A stretch of 64,000 nt of DNA from Planctomicrobium piriforme. GTDB lineage: Bacteria > Planctomycetota > Planctomycetia > Planctomycetales > Planctomycetaceae. Position numbers and translations under genes: made by a program. The notes beneath the pieces were generated by a model. It searched no databases. It worked only from the letters and a program-made list of their open reading frames with translations, and had not been told where the DNA came from. The stretch lies in NCBI GenBank assembly GCA_945860955.1, contig CAMATH010000004.1, positions 45,666-109,665 of the forward strand. Direction: 5' to 3'. Of the stretch, positions 10,627 through 19,830 are shown piece by piece (position 1 is the stretch's first letter; each line of letters begins with the position of its first letter).

Positions 10627-10656
10627 GACGGCTTTCGGCACATGCCGAAAGCCGTC
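10627..10656. terminator. Perfect 14-bp inverted repeat, terminator-like
   Basis: GACGGCTTTCGGCA and its exact complement are separated by only two bases. The hairpin sits between the stop of the minus-strand NRPG/TPR gene and the start of the cytochrome gene. No clear T-run follows on either strand, so it may be a Rho-independent-like stop without a U tract, an RNA processing or stability hairpin, or a protein-binding palindrome. Confidence 0.5.
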
Positions 10657-10711
10657 GAAAAACCAACCGAATCGAACCCGTTCCAACCGGAACGGGCCGA
10701 GCCGGGGCAGA

Positions 10712-13081
10712 CTACTTCGCGAACATCAATCCGGGATCGTTGGGAGGGCCACCCACCATCTCGAATTTGAACTTGTTCGGGCCGGCGTCACTGACCCGGG
10801 CGATCATCGTTTGACCCTGTTTGTTTTCCAGAACCAGCATGTCCTGGTTGACTTCGTACTTGCCGGCAAATTCGGTCTTCTGCGGACCGTTGGCGAACTT
10901 CCAATCGAACGTCCCATCGTCCTTCATGGCGAGTTCAATCTCACCACCCCCAATGCCGGGAGCCTTCCAGTCACCAACCAAAGTCGCAGGCGCTTTGTTG
11001 GGGGCAGCCTGAGGAGCGGGTTGATCCGGCGTGGGGGCCGCTCCGACAGCGGCGGGTTCCTCTGCGGGCGAAAGCATTTTCACCAGTTGAGAACTCAACT
11101 GATCGCCTGGTTGCAGCGCGACAACCTGCTTGTACTGCTTGAGTGCCGCGTCCTTGTGCCCGGCACACAGGTAGTGGTACGCCAGAACGAAATGTCCGTC
11201 CGGAGCGTTCGGATTCGCCTTGGTGTACGCTTCGAGTTTGCGAAGCTGCTCGGTATAGACCGCGACCGAGGGATAGAACGCGCTCAGGCTGGTCCAGTCC
11301 CAACCCGGTTCCACCGAGAGGACCGCGAACAACGTGCCGGCGGTGTCGGGGTACTTTCCGAGTGCGAACAACGACAGGGCGCGGAACTGGTGCAGCGTGC
11401 TGTCGCTGGGCAGTTTGGCCAGCGCCATCTCCGTCTGCTTCAACGCGGTCTGGTAGTCGCCTTGCTTGAACGCGTCGGCACCCGCCGCGTAGGCGGCGTT
11501 CGCCTCGTCCTCGGCCGTCGGAGCCTGGGCGACTCCGGGCGCAGGGCCTGGGTTCGCAGGATCGTTCGCGGGAGGTGTCGTGGTCGCCGTCTGATTGGGG
11601 TCGTTGTTGACGATAATGGTCGTGTTCGACGGCTCCTGGTAATACGCCTGCGTGGCGATCGGTTCCGAGTAATTGACAGCCGGACTTTCGTAAACAACGT
11701 ACTGGGTCGGGGCGTAGTACGGGTTCGAATACGCGGCGTACCCGCAGTTGTAATACATCGAACCGAGCGCCCAACTCCCTAAGCCAACGGCAGCCGTGGT
11801 GGCGGCCCAGGCACCCCAGGGATGACTGTACCAGCCGCCCCAGCGCCCGTAGCCGGCTCCCCAGCCACCGTAACCATAGTGGCCGCCACCCCAGAAGTTG
11901 TTGTTGTTATTGATGTTGACGTTGTTGTTGCTCCAGTTGTTGTTATTCCAATGGCCACTGTTTCCCCAGTGGTTGCCATTGCCAATGTTTCCGTTCCCAA
12001 TGTTGCCATTTCCCCAATTCCCGTTACCGGGGCGGTTACCGTTCCCCCAGTTTCCGTTGCCGGGGCGATTCCCATTGATGCCGTTGTTTCCCCCAGGACG
12101 GTTGATTCCGGGGAGTGTCGCCACCCCGCCAGGTCGATTTCCATCTCCCGGACGGTTGCCAACGCCGGGGCGATCACCGACGCCGGGGCGATTGCCTCCT
12201 CCGATGTTGCCAGGCAGCGTTGTCGCACCGCCATTTCCAATGCCAGGACGATTGGCGATGCCGGGACGATCTCCCGCGCCTTGACCGGGGCGATTGCCAC
12301 CGCCAATGTTGGGACGATCACCACCCCCTTGTCCTGGTCGATTGCCACCGCCGATCGATGGTCGATCACCACCAGCGCCAGGACGGTTTCCACCGCCGAT
12401 TCCAGGACGATTGCCTCCCCCCACGTTGCCGGGAAGTGTGGTCGCTCCGCCGCCGGGGCGATTCCCAGCGCCGATTCCGGGACGGTTGCCGCCGCCGGCT
12501 GTTCCCGGAAGCGTGGTCGCTCCGCCGCCAGGTCGGTTGCCTCCGCCCACATTGGGACGATTGCCTCCCCCGACGTTGCCGGGCAGAGTCGTCGCACCAC
12601 CACCGGGACGATTCCCCCCACCCAACGCGGGACGATTGCCAGCGCCGGCACCTCCATTCGGACGATTGATCCCCGGGGCACTTCCGCCGGCCGGCCGTTG
12701 GGCCGGTCGATTACCGGCCATGTTGCCCCCACCCGGCCGATTCATCCCTTGACCACCAGCCGGCCGCTGCATACCAGCACCGCCAGCCGGGCGCTGCATT
12801 CCCCCGCCCCCCGCAGGGCGCGAAGGCATGCTGGGGCGAGCCCCACCTCCTCCACCAGCAGGCCGAGACGGCATACTCGGGCGGGCCCCGCCTCCACCAC
12901 CTGCAGGCCGGGAAGGCATGCTGGGACGAGCACCGCCCCCGCCGCCACCCATGCGCGCTCCACCTCCTCCGCCACCGCCGCGCATCCCCCCACCGCCGCG
13001 GCCGGCGAAACATTCCGGTGAAGTCATCAACAGGGCGAGACCCAGGGCCACGCCCCGTGTCCATGTGAGTTGCTTGTGCAT
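10712..13081 (-). CDS. Secreted Gly/Asn/Pro-Arg repeat protein with TPR and C-terminal beta domain
   Basis: The 789-residue protein starts with a signal peptide (GVALGLALLMTSPECFAG). Gly-rich runs and PSMPSRPAGGGGGAR repeats follow, then about 250 residues of GGGNRPG / ATTLPGNVGGGNRP repeats. After an Asn/Trp-rich patch (NNNWSNNNVNINNNNN) and a Tyr-rich patch come TPR-like helices (AAYAAGADAFKQGDYQTAL) and a C-terminal beta-rich domain (LVGDWKAPGIGGGEIELAM) resembling a small lipocalin-like fold. It probably acts at the cell surface or periplasm; the function is unknown. The repeats are almost certainly disordered. Confidence 0.85.
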   Translation of the reverse strand: MHKQLTWTRGVALGLALLMTSPECFAGRGGGGMRGGGGGGGARMGGGGGGARPSMPSRPAGGGGGARPSMPSRPAGGGGGARPSMPSRPAGGGGMQRPAGGAGMQRPAGGQGMNRPGGGNMAGNRPAQRPAGGSAPGINRPNGGAGAGNRPALGGGNRPGGGATTLPGNVGGGNRPNVGGGNRPGGGATTLPGTAGGGNRPGIGAGNRPGGGATTLPGNVGGGNRPGIGGGNRPGAGGDRPSIGGGNRPGQGGGDRPNIGGGNRPGQGAGDRPGIANRPGIGNGGATTLPGNIGGGNRPGVGDRPGVGNRPGDGNRPGGVATLPGINRPGGNNGINGNRPGNGNWGNGNRPGNGNWGNGNIGNGNIGNGNHWGNSGHWNNNNWSNNNVNINNNNNFWGGGHYGYGGWGAGYGRWGGWYSHPWGAWAATTAAVGLGSWALGSMYYNCGYAAYSNPYYAPTQYVVYESPAVNYSEPIATQAYYQEPSNTTIIVNNDPNQTATTTPPANDPANPGPAPGVAQAPTAEDEANAAYAAGADAFKQGDYQTALKQTEMALAKLPSDSTLHQFRALSLFALGKYPDTAGTLFAVLSVEPGWDWTSLSAFYPSVAVYTEQLRKLEAYTKANPNAPDGHFVLAYHYLCAGHKDAALKQYKQVVALQPGDQLSSQLVKMLSPAEEPAAVGAAPTPDQPAPQAAPNKAPATLVGDWKAPGIGGGEIELAMKDDGTFDWKFANGPQKTEFAGKYEVNQDMLVLENKQGQTMIARVSDAGPNKFKFEMVGGPPNDPGLMFAK
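11900..12950 (-). repeat. Coding tandem repeats (NRPG / SRPAGGGGGARPSMP)
   Basis: Inside the secreted protein gene, this stretch encodes many imperfect copies of G-G-G-N-R-P-G and A-T-T-L-P-G-N units plus an N-terminal block of three near-identical SRPAGGGGGARPSMP units. The unit DNA is GC-rich and repetitive enough for copy-number change by slippage or recombination. Confidence 0.75.
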
Positions 13082-13162
13082 CGTGAAAAACCCGAGATGG
13101 TGCTGTGCGTTGGATTGTCGCGCGGAGGCCGCGCACTGCGAACGATGTGTTGCGACGAACTG

Positions 13163-14365
13163 CTATTTGCTTTCCGACACTTCTTCGACGACCACGACTT
13201 CCTCGACGTCGGGCTGTGGCCCTTTGCGCACCACCTGAACTTCCGGCGTGTCGTCCAAAAGCTCATCCCCCGCGATCCGGTCTCTCGATTGCCAAGTCCA
13301 GCGTTCGTCACTGATCAGCGTCATCACACTGGTGCCAGCGGTCACTTCCCCTTCGCCATTGACGCCGTGGTATTTCACCAGCCACTGATCCCCCACGCGG
13401 GTCCACACTCCCTCTTGGAATCCGCCATTCGAATCGAAGACCCACGAGCGAATCTTCTTCGCCATCGGATCCCAGCCAATCCGCTGCGTTCCCGAAAAGG
13501 CTTCTTCTCCAGACATTTTCACCGAGAATTTGCCCACGATGAACTTGTCGCCGTCCGACCATTCGTAGCGAGTCTCGACCACCGCGTCGGGGCTTTCGTC
13601 GACCCAGTCACCAATGAGAAACACCAACGGCAGCAGATTTTCGGCATGATCCAGCGTCTGTGCCGGCGTATCGCGAGCGAGCGCCATCAGCCACTTCCCC
13701 TCACGGGACTTGACGTGGACAACGCTGTAGTCGTTCAGGATCGCGGTATCACCGGGCGAAGGAATCAGTGTGGTCCGACCGGTTTCAATCGCGAGATTGC
13801 TGCCGATGTACTTCAGGTCGCTGACATCCGTGACGATGACCGCATCGGGATTCGCTTCGAACAACTCGACGAAGACCTCTTCGATCGCCTCGCGCCCCTG
13901 AACCGTCGTGCCATCCTCGTCGATGATCTGCGCTTCGGGAGTGAACAGGGCGGCGATCGCTTTCGCGTCGCGGTCGTTGTACGCCTTTTCAAACTCGTCG
14001 ATCACTTTGGTAATCGCCTCGTCGTCCGCCGTATGATCGACTTCGGTCGCGCTCGGTTTTGCCTCTTCTTTGGACTCTGGTTTCGCCTCGGCTGGCTTTT
14101 TGGTTCCAGCGGCGTCGGCCGGCTTCTTTTGAGCGACCTTTTGCGCTGCGGCCGTTTTGTCGGGGGCAACCTTTTCGGCCACTGCCTTCTCAGCAGAAGG
14201 CTTATCGGTCGCGGTCTTTTGAGCGGCGACCTGTCGCACATTGGACTTCGCCGACTCAATGGCCTGTGCTTTTCGAGCGGCGGGGGCAGCCTGCTGCGCG
14301 GAAACCGCGCTCGCGAGAAGGGCTGTCAAAACGACCGCCGCACCCACCAGTGTGGAGCGAATCAT
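13163..14365 (-). CDS. Secreted SnoaL-like (SgcJ/EcaC-type) protein
   Basis: The 400-residue protein opens with a signal peptide (STLVGAAVVLTALLASAVSA). About 100 residues of Ala/Lys/Pro-rich linker follow, then an NTF2-like domain with ITKVIDEFEKAYNDRDAKA and ALFTPEAQIIDEDG, typical of the SgcJ/EcaC/SnoaL-like fold. A second lipocalin-like half (FLIGDWVDES... TRYEWSDGDKFIVGKF) follows, and the end is acidic (VEEVVVVEEV). The enzymatic role is unknown. The ATG at 14365 is supported by GGAG nine bases upstream; the longer frame to 14467 is not. Confidence 0.8.
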   Translation of the reverse strand: MIRSTLVGAAVVLTALLASAVSAQQAAPAARKAQAIESAKSNVRQVAAQKTATDKPSAEKAVAEKVAPDKTAAAQKVAQKKPADAAGTKKPAEAKPESKEEAKPSATEVDHTADDEAITKVIDEFEKAYNDRDAKAIAALFTPEAQIIDEDGTTVQGREAIEEVFVELFEANPDAVIVTDVSDLKYIGSNLAIETGRTTLIPSPGDTAILNDYSVVHVKSREGKWLMALARDTPAQTLDHAENLLPLVFLIGDWVDESPDAVVETRYEWSDGDKFIVGKFSVKMSGEEAFSGTQRIGWDPMAKKIRSWVFDSNGGFQEGVWTRVGDQWLVKYHGVNGEGEVTAGTSVMTLISDERWTWQSRDRIAGDELLDDTPEVQVVRKGPQPDVEEVVVVEEVSESK

Positions 14366-14549
14366 CAGTTGTGTCTCCGGAGAAGTGAACGCGAAGAGTG
14401 TAGTTCCCCGGTCAATTTCCAGCCCGGAATTCCCGGCCCGGAATCCCCACGGGGCGTCGATGATCAATTGGCTTTGAACATGCCAGAGAGGAGGCAGGCG
14501 AAGCCGCCATCATGTGGCCCGACCTGCGACACGGCCCTGGCAAACTCAG

Positions 14550-14623
14550 TACACCCGGAGGGAGTCGAACCCCCAACCTATGGATCCGAAGTCCATTGCT
14601 CTATCCAGTTGAGCTACGGGTGC
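14550..14623 (-). tRNA. tRNA-Arg (anticodon UCG)
   Basis: The minus strand folds as a 74-nt tRNA. The acceptor stem is GCACCCG/CGGGTGT (one G-U pair), the D-arm GCTCAACTGGATAGAGC and the anticodon stem ATGGA/TCCAT with loop CTTCGGA. The T-arm contains GGTTCGACTCC. The anticodon UCG reads CGA and, with wobble, other CGN arginine codons. Discriminator base is A, and the CCA end is not encoded. Confidence 0.95.
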
Positions 14624-14891
14624 ATGAGATCAAGAATTAGAAAATACGCTATCGGAACGATCCTGACAAGGAAGTGGTCACGCGAAATCGCGGTCAGCCC
14701 GCATTTTCTCCCCAGATTCCCCGGTCAAGTCCGCCGTCGAATTCTTCCTTCGCTTGCGTTCTCGCGATGGGCACGAAACACTGGCATGCGACAAGCATCC
14801 GCCGGTCGGTTTTTCGTGATCCGAGACACCACTCGACCGTGGGTTTTGACTCCAGTACCCCCGGCCTTCTCCCGCCCTCCAGGTTCGTCCC

Positions 14892-15992
14892 ATGTCGCTC
14901 TTGCGAACTCCACTTTATGACTGGCATGCTTCCCACGGCGCACGCCTGGTGGATTTCGCCGGCTGGGAAATGCCCGTCCAATACTCGTCGATCGTCCCCG
15001 AACACAAGGCGGTGCGCGGGGCGTGCGGATTGTTCGACATCGCCCACATGGGCCGGTTGCGATTCACCGGACCCGACGCCGCCCGATTTCTTGATCACCT
15101 GCTGACGAACGACGTTTCATCGCTCGCCGTCGGACAGATTCGTTATTCGCTGGTGACCAACGACACCGGCGGAATTCTCGACGATGTCCTTGTCTACCGC
15201 CTGCCCCAGTCTCACATGCTGGTGGTCAATGCGTCCAACCGCCTGAAGATTGTCGATTGGATCGAAAACCACCGGTCGGGGTTTGATGTCGTCATCGAAG
15301 ATCTCACCCTGTCTCACTTCATGCTCGCGCTCCAGGGACCGCGAGCGCTCGAACTCCTGCAACCGCTGGTTCCCGTCGAATTGTCTCAGATCCGCTACTA
15401 CCACGCCGTCGAGACCACGATTCTCAGTCGTCCTGGACTGGTCAGTCGGACCGGTTACACCGGCGAGGACGGGGTCGAGGTGATCGTGCCGGCGGCTGAC
15501 GCCCTGGCTCTTTGGACCACACTGTTCGACCAGGGGACACCCATCGGCCTGCTTCCCTGCGGGCTCGGCTGCCGCGACACCCTCAGGCTTGAGGCGGCGA
15601 TGCCCCTGTATGGGCATGAACTCAACGAATCGATCGACCCCTTCTCGGCGGGACTCGCGTTCGCCGTGAAACTGGAAGGTCGCGAATTCCCCGGGCGGGA
15701 CATCCTTGCCGCCAGACAACACGATCCGCAGCGTCGCAAGCGAGTCGGACTGAAGCTCGCCGGCCGCCGGATCGCCCGCGAAGGGGCGACCGTCTGGATT
15801 GGCATCCAGAAGGTGGGAGACATCACCAGCGGCACATTTTCTCCCACGCTTGAGCAATCGCTCGCCATGGCGTATGTCGACCCCGGCTCTGCCGTCGAGG
15901 GGACCGCCGTCGAGGTCGAAATTCGCGGGCAACGCGAATCGGCGACCGTTGTCAAACTGCCGTTCTATCGGCGTCCCGTCACCAAGTGTTGA
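14892..15992 (+). CDS. gcvT: Glycine cleavage system aminomethyltransferase (T protein)
   Basis: The 366-residue protein transfers the methylene group of the lipoyl-bound aminomethyl intermediate to tetrahydrofolate, releasing ammonia. It shows the family N terminus (LRTPLYDWHASHGARLVDFAGWEMPVQ, as separate blocks), the folate-site region VRGACGLFDIAHMGRLRF, and TRLxxxx-like D-T-L-R-L-E-A-A-M-P-L-Y-G-H in the C-terminal half. The length is normal. No gcvH, gcvP or lipoate genes are near. The next gene starts four bases after its stop. Confidence 0.95.
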   Translation: MSLLRTPLYDWHASHGARLVDFAGWEMPVQYSSIVPEHKAVRGACGLFDIAHMGRLRFTGPDAARFLDHLLTNDVSSLAVGQIRYSLVTNDTGGILDDVLVYRLPQSHMLVVNASNRLKIVDWIENHRSGFDVVIEDLTLSHFMLALQGPRALELLQPLVPVELSQIRYYHAVETTILSRPGLVSRTGYTGEDGVEVIVPAADALALWTTLFDQGTPIGLLPCGLGCRDTLRLEAAMPLYGHELNESIDPFSAGLAFAVKLEGREFPGRDILAARQHDPQRRKRVGLKLAGRRIAREGATVWIGIQKVGDITSGTFSPTLEQSLAMAYVDPGSAVEGTAVEVEIRGQRESATVVKLPFYRRPVTKC

Positions 15993-15996
15993 TCGC

Positions 15997-17139
15997 ATGA
16001 AACTGCTCGATACCGGTTCCATCTATTCGCCCGACGGTGCGCCCGCCAACGATCGTGTCGCCGCTTTCACCAGTCTGTTCGTCGCCGAATCGGGCACGAT
16101 TGTCGCGGGATTTCAAATCGGCTCCGCGAAGCACGCGGTCGATTCGTCCCTTCGGCTGTGCCGATCACGGGATGGCGGGTGTCATTGGGACACGCTGATC
16201 GCTCGGTTTCCCACAACGCTCGACGGTGTTCCCGGTTCGCTCGCGGGGGCCGAGATTGTCGAGTCGACCCCCGGACGCTGGCTGCTGTTTTCCACATGGT
16301 TTGACCGCTCGGAACCCGAGCGTCCGCTGTTCGATCCGGAAACGGAGGGGATTCTGCGGAGCAAACAACTGGTGTCGGTTTCGACCGACGACGGGGTGAC
16401 CTGGAGCGATTGGCGGGTGATTCCGACACCCGGGCTGACCGGTTGTGCGGCGACGGGGCCTGCGCTCCGATTTCACGACGGCTCGATCGGGTTCGCGTTC
16501 GAGAGCTTCAAGGAATTCTACGACCCGGCACCGGCGCGACATGGTGCCTGGCTGGCGATCTCCCACGACGGCGGCGAGTCTTTTCCCGAAATGCACCTGG
16601 TCGCTCAGGATCCCGCGCACCAGGTTTATTACTGGGATCAGCGGCTCTGCACGACGCCGGCGGGGGATGAATATGTCGCGCTGTTTTGGACGCACGACCG
16701 CAAGACCCAGAAAGACCTGACGGTTCACGTCGTCGCCGGCGCACCCGGGGGTACCGAACGGGCGACCCCCTGGGACACACGGGTAACCGGGCAGATCGCC
16801 GCCCCGCTTTTGCTCGATGATGGTCGGCTGTTGATGTTCGTTGTCGATCGAGTCTCTCCCGCGACGATGTCGCTGTGGATCTCGCCCGATGGAGGCCGAT
16901 CGTGGCCGGCGAACCAGCGACTGGTCGTGTATCGCCACGATGAACAGGGTCGAACGACCCAGGGGACCGACAACGTCGACTTCGCCGAGTATTGGGAGGA
17001 CATGCGCAAATGGACCTTCGGCCACCCCGCGCTGCGCCGCCTGAGCGACGGTACGGTGTTGGCCGTCTGGTACGCCGGGGTTCCCGGACTGATGGGGATT
17101 CGCTGGGCCCGGCTGACTGTGGATCCGTCGGGAATCTGA
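15997..17139 (+). CDS. Asp-box (BNR) sialidase-fold protein
   Basis: The 380-residue protein carries four Asp-box motifs, SRDGGCHWDT, STDDGVTWSDW, SHDGGESFPEM and SPDGGRSWPAN. These mark blades of a six-bladed sialidase-type beta-propeller. There is no signal peptide at the ATG at 15997, so it may be cytosolic, or exported another way. Family members include exo-sialidases and other glycosidases, but I cannot identify a full arginine triad, so the substrate is open. The longer frame from 15799 overlaps gcvT and is rejected. The start lies four bases after the gcvT stop, implying coupling. Confidence 0.8.
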   Translation: MKLLDTGSIYSPDGAPANDRVAAFTSLFVAESGTIVAGFQIGSAKHAVDSSLRLCRSRDGGCHWDTLIARFPTTLDGVPGSLAGAEIVESTPGRWLLFSTWFDRSEPERPLFDPETEGILRSKQLVSVSTDDGVTWSDWRVIPTPGLTGCAATGPALRFHDGSIGFAFESFKEFYDPAPARHGAWLAISHDGGESFPEMHLVAQDPAHQVYYWDQRLCTTPAGDEYVALFWTHDRKTQKDLTVHVVAGAPGGTERATPWDTRVTGQIAAPLLLDDGRLLMFVVDRVSPATMSLWISPDGGRSWPANQRLVVYRHDEQGRTTQGTDNVDFAEYWEDMRKWTFGHPALRRLSDGTVLAVWYAGVPGLMGIRWARLTVDPSGI

Positions 17140-17238
17140 GTCGGGCGAGTTCACCCCGGCTTTGACAGACGCGGTGAACGGTTTCAAGATGCCGTGACTC
17201 GGGGCGTTTGTGTTGCGACCACTGTTCACGAGGTTCGA

Positions 17239-18720
17239 ATGCCAAATACTCACGCACCTATCCGTCTGCCAAAAGTCACCAATCCAAAAAACGGGTTCGC
17301 CGTCGGAAGCTGGCTCTGGACGGGACTGATCCTGGCGAGCTTCTTGGCTGGTCCGGTTCGGGCCGATGTCGAGTTCGTCAATCGAAACGCGGACTTGGGG
17401 TTGCAACCGGGAGGCGAGTCGGCCTGCTGGGCCGACTTTGACAACGACGGCTGGGTCGATCTCTGCACGTCGGGCAAGGTGTGGAAGAACAACGGCGGGA
17501 AGTCGTTCACGCCATTGGGCGAGGTTTCGAACGCGGTCGCCGCCGACTTCGACAACGACGGTTTCGTCGATTTGTTTTCGTGGTCGCACCTGAAACTGTT
17601 TCAAAACGACGGGGGCCAAGGGTTCCGCGAGTTCAAACTTCCCGAGCTGCCCAAAACGGTTTCCCGGGGGGCCTGCTGGGGCGATTTCAATGGGGACGGG
17701 TTTGTCGACCTATACCTGGGGGGATACGAAGACTGGGACGCCGGCATCACCTGGCCCTCGCTGGTGCTCATCAACGAAGCGGGAAAATCGTTTCGGCTGG
17801 GGATGACCGATGCCCGGTACCGCGCCCGCGGAATCACGGCGTGCGACTTCGACCAGGATGGGGATCTCGACGTGTACGCCTCGAACTACCGTCTGCAACC
17901 GAATGTGCTGTGGATCAACGACGGCAAAGGACAATTCGAAGACCAGGCGGCGAAATACAACGCCCTCGCAACGTCCCCCGGCTTTGATGGAGGGCACTCG
18001 ATCGGAGCGGCCTGGGGAGATTTTGACAACGACGGCTTGTTCGATCTCTTCGCGGGAAACTTCGCTCATCAGGACAATCGCGGGGACCAGCCCAAGTCGC
18101 GGTTTCTGCGAAACCAGGGTGGCGAACACAAATTCCACTTCGAGGACAAAGGGGAATGCGGGGTGTTCTACCAGGAATCGTACGCCTCACCGGCGGCCGC
18201 CGACTACGACAACGACGGCGATCTCGACCTGTTCTTCACGACAGTCTACGGCGTCGCCTCATTCGGCCGACCGAACAACCCCGTGCTGTTTCGGAACGAC
18301 GGGAACTTCGTCTTCGCCAACGCGACGGCGGAGTCCAAACTGGCGGGCCTCGGACCGACCTATCAAGCCGCCTGGGGCGATTTCGACAACGACGGCGATC
18401 TCGATCTGATCAGTGAAGGAAAGCTGTTTGAAAACCGGACCACCGGCAAGAACTGGTTGAAAGTCCGTCTGGAGGGAGACGGAAAATCGGTCAACAAGTC
18501 GGCGATCGGAGCCCAGGTGCGGATCCGGCTGAAAGACCGCACAGCCGCCCGACAGGTGGAAGCGGGAACGGGCGAAGGAAACCAGAACGAGCTGACACTG
18601 CACTTCGGCCTGGGGGACCACGCCGACCCGGTGACGCTGGAGTTCGTCTGGCCGACCGGGAAGCGACAGGTTGTGGAGGGGGTGAAGGGGAATCAAACCC
18701 GGGTGATTCGGATGGAATAG
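17239..18720 (+). CDS. Secreted FG-GAP/VCBS repeat protein with ASPIC/UnbV-like end
   Basis: The 493-residue protein has a signal peptide (SWLWTGLILASFLAGPVRA). At least seven calcium-binding-style repeats follow, of the form GD(F/Y)DNDG(D/F/W)xDL, for example WADFDNDGWVDL, WGDFNGDGFVDLYLG and CDFDQDGDLDVYASNY, forecasting an integrin-alpha-like beta-propeller. The C-terminal 90 residues (NWLKVRLEGDGKSVNKSAIG) resemble the ASPIC/UnbV domain of CRTAC1-like proteins. It is likely extracellular and calcium-stabilised. The ATG at 17239 is chosen over 17194 because it sits closer to the signal peptide. Confidence 0.88.
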   Translation: MPNTHAPIRLPKVTNPKNGFAVGSWLWTGLILASFLAGPVRADVEFVNRNADLGLQPGGESACWADFDNDGWVDLCTSGKVWKNNGGKSFTPLGEVSNAVAADFDNDGFVDLFSWSHLKLFQNDGGQGFREFKLPELPKTVSRGACWGDFNGDGFVDLYLGGYEDWDAGITWPSLVLINEAGKSFRLGMTDARYRARGITACDFDQDGDLDVYASNYRLQPNVLWINDGKGQFEDQAAKYNALATSPGFDGGHSIGAAWGDFDNDGLFDLFAGNFAHQDNRGDQPKSRFLRNQGGEHKFHFEDKGECGVFYQESYASPAAADYDNDGDLDLFFTTVYGVASFGRPNNPVLFRNDGNFVFANATAESKLAGLGPTYQAAWGDFDNDGDLDLISEGKLFENRTTGKNWLKVRLEGDGKSVNKSAIGAQVRIRLKDRTAARQVEAGTGEGNQNELTLHFGLGDHADPVTLEFVWPTGKRQVVEGVKGNQTRVIRME

Positions 18721-18803
18721 GGGAGGCAGAATAGATCAGATCTCAATGGCTTGTCCGACCGCGGTCCGTAGACTATCGCAATCATTCCGCCCGGATTCAA
18801 TTC

Positions 18804-18959
18804 ATGACTGAAAGCGAATGGCTAGCCTCTGCGGACCCCGAGGAAATCTACAGGCCTTGTCCGACGATCTCGCCATCGGTGATGGTCGGTTCACTTTGTG
18901 AGGATTGGAAAGTGCACAAGACGAAACAAGGTCGTCGGAAACTCCGACTATCCGCAAAG
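18804..18959 (+). pseudogene. Possible remnant of a planctomycete MTEAEWLA-type gene
   Basis: The reading frame opens with MTESEWLASADPEE and has RRKLRLSA about 40 residues on. This recalls the N terminus of a family common in planctomycetes whose members begin MTEAEWLA-x-x-D-P and continue DRKLRLFA. The spacing is too long and the frame then enters palindromic repeats, so it looks like a decayed 5' end. The match is from memory only. Confidence 0.35.
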
Positions 18960-19025
18960 AAACACTTGACCAAATCCCAGCGATTACGTCACGCGTGCAA
19001 CGGACGCGGCTGCCACGCGTGCGTA

Positions 19026-19333
19026 GCCCCAACGGGGCGTCATTCGATAGCCCAGGGTGGAGCCGGGGGTCAGGGCATCGCCCTGACCCTCGGCGCAGCC
19101 CTGGGTCGCGTCCCACCACAACATTTCCGTTAAGCCCCAACGGGGCGCAACCGTATCACTTTCCTCGCACACGATGTCGTAGGATCGTTTCGAAACCGCC
19201 TGTTCGCAGAATATGTGATACGTCGCGTCATCGTTGTCGCGGCGTACGGAGACCATGGAAATGCGGATTGCGCCCCGTTGGGGCTTGATGTCGGTGTGCG
19301 GGCGTCGAACCCAGGGCTCCGCCCCGTTGGGGC
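19026..19333. repeat. Cluster of four GCCCCAACGGGGC palindromes and a GGGTCAGGGC hairpin
   Basis: The palindrome occurs at 19026-19038 and 19134-19146 with an AAC centre, then at 19272-19284 and 19321-19333 with a GTT centre, so two copies face each way. Between the first two, 19067-19076 and 19080-19089 form a perfect 10-bp stem with a three-base loop. This is the layout of REP/BIME-like elements. Confidence 0.75.
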
Positions 19334-19710
19334 TGCCGACGGCGGGGCCACCCTGTTGGATTTCGGCACCTTTGGGAATGTCGACTGAGTCCAGGAATTC
19401 CTCGACCGTCTTTTAGGTCGCGACTATCCAAATGCCACGCCCGAGGAATGTATCTCGCTTGCCCAAGGGTGCCTCTCCACGTCGCCGGACTGGAGGACGC
19501 GCAGGCGCGATCTCGTATCGAGTAGGATCTGCGATGAACATAGAAACTGTCGTCTTCTGCGACGGATATTACGACCGGGCGTTCTGAGCGGGAATGTTGA
19601 CGCACCTCGGGTGTACCGACCCTGGATTCCGACCAGGAAAGTTCTCACGAAGTCAGTTTCTGGATCCGTGGGGAAAGTCGGTCACGTCCAGTGACAACGA
19701 AACTGAAGTT

Positions 19711-19825
19711 GAACAGAAGCCAACGAAGGAAACGGAGAGTGCGAAACGACCGGAATTCAGCGCACCGGCATAGAATTACCCCGACCCCCTCCGGCTTTCT
19801 TCGTTACCTTCGTTCCCTTCTGTTC
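19711..19825. repeat. Inverted pair of GAACAGAAG...AACGAAGG repeats
   Basis: The left arm (19711-19738, starting GAACAGAAGCCAACGAAGG) matches the reverse complement of 19796-19825 (GAACAGAAGGGAACGAAGG) with a few differences. An RNA from this region could form a long imperfect hairpin. The right arm abuts the orphan frame that ends at 20025. Confidence 0.6.
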
Positions 19826-19830
19826 CAAAA

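Noticed and set aside
11822..13021. 399-codon plus-strand Ala/Thr/Ile-rich ORF
   Set aside because: Complement of the NRPG repeats; repeats stay open in several frames on both strands.
13070..14920. 616-codon plus-strand ORF
   Set aside because: Antisense to the SnoaL-like gene and also covers the tRNA-Arg; not coding.
16165..17619. 484-codon minus-strand ORF opposite the Asp-box and FG-GAP genes
   Set aside because: Spans two real genes on the other strand and reads as typical antisense composition.
19026..19333. CRISPR array
   Set aside because: Spacing between palindromes is irregular (about 108, 138 and 49 bases), two copies are inverted and no cas gene is near.
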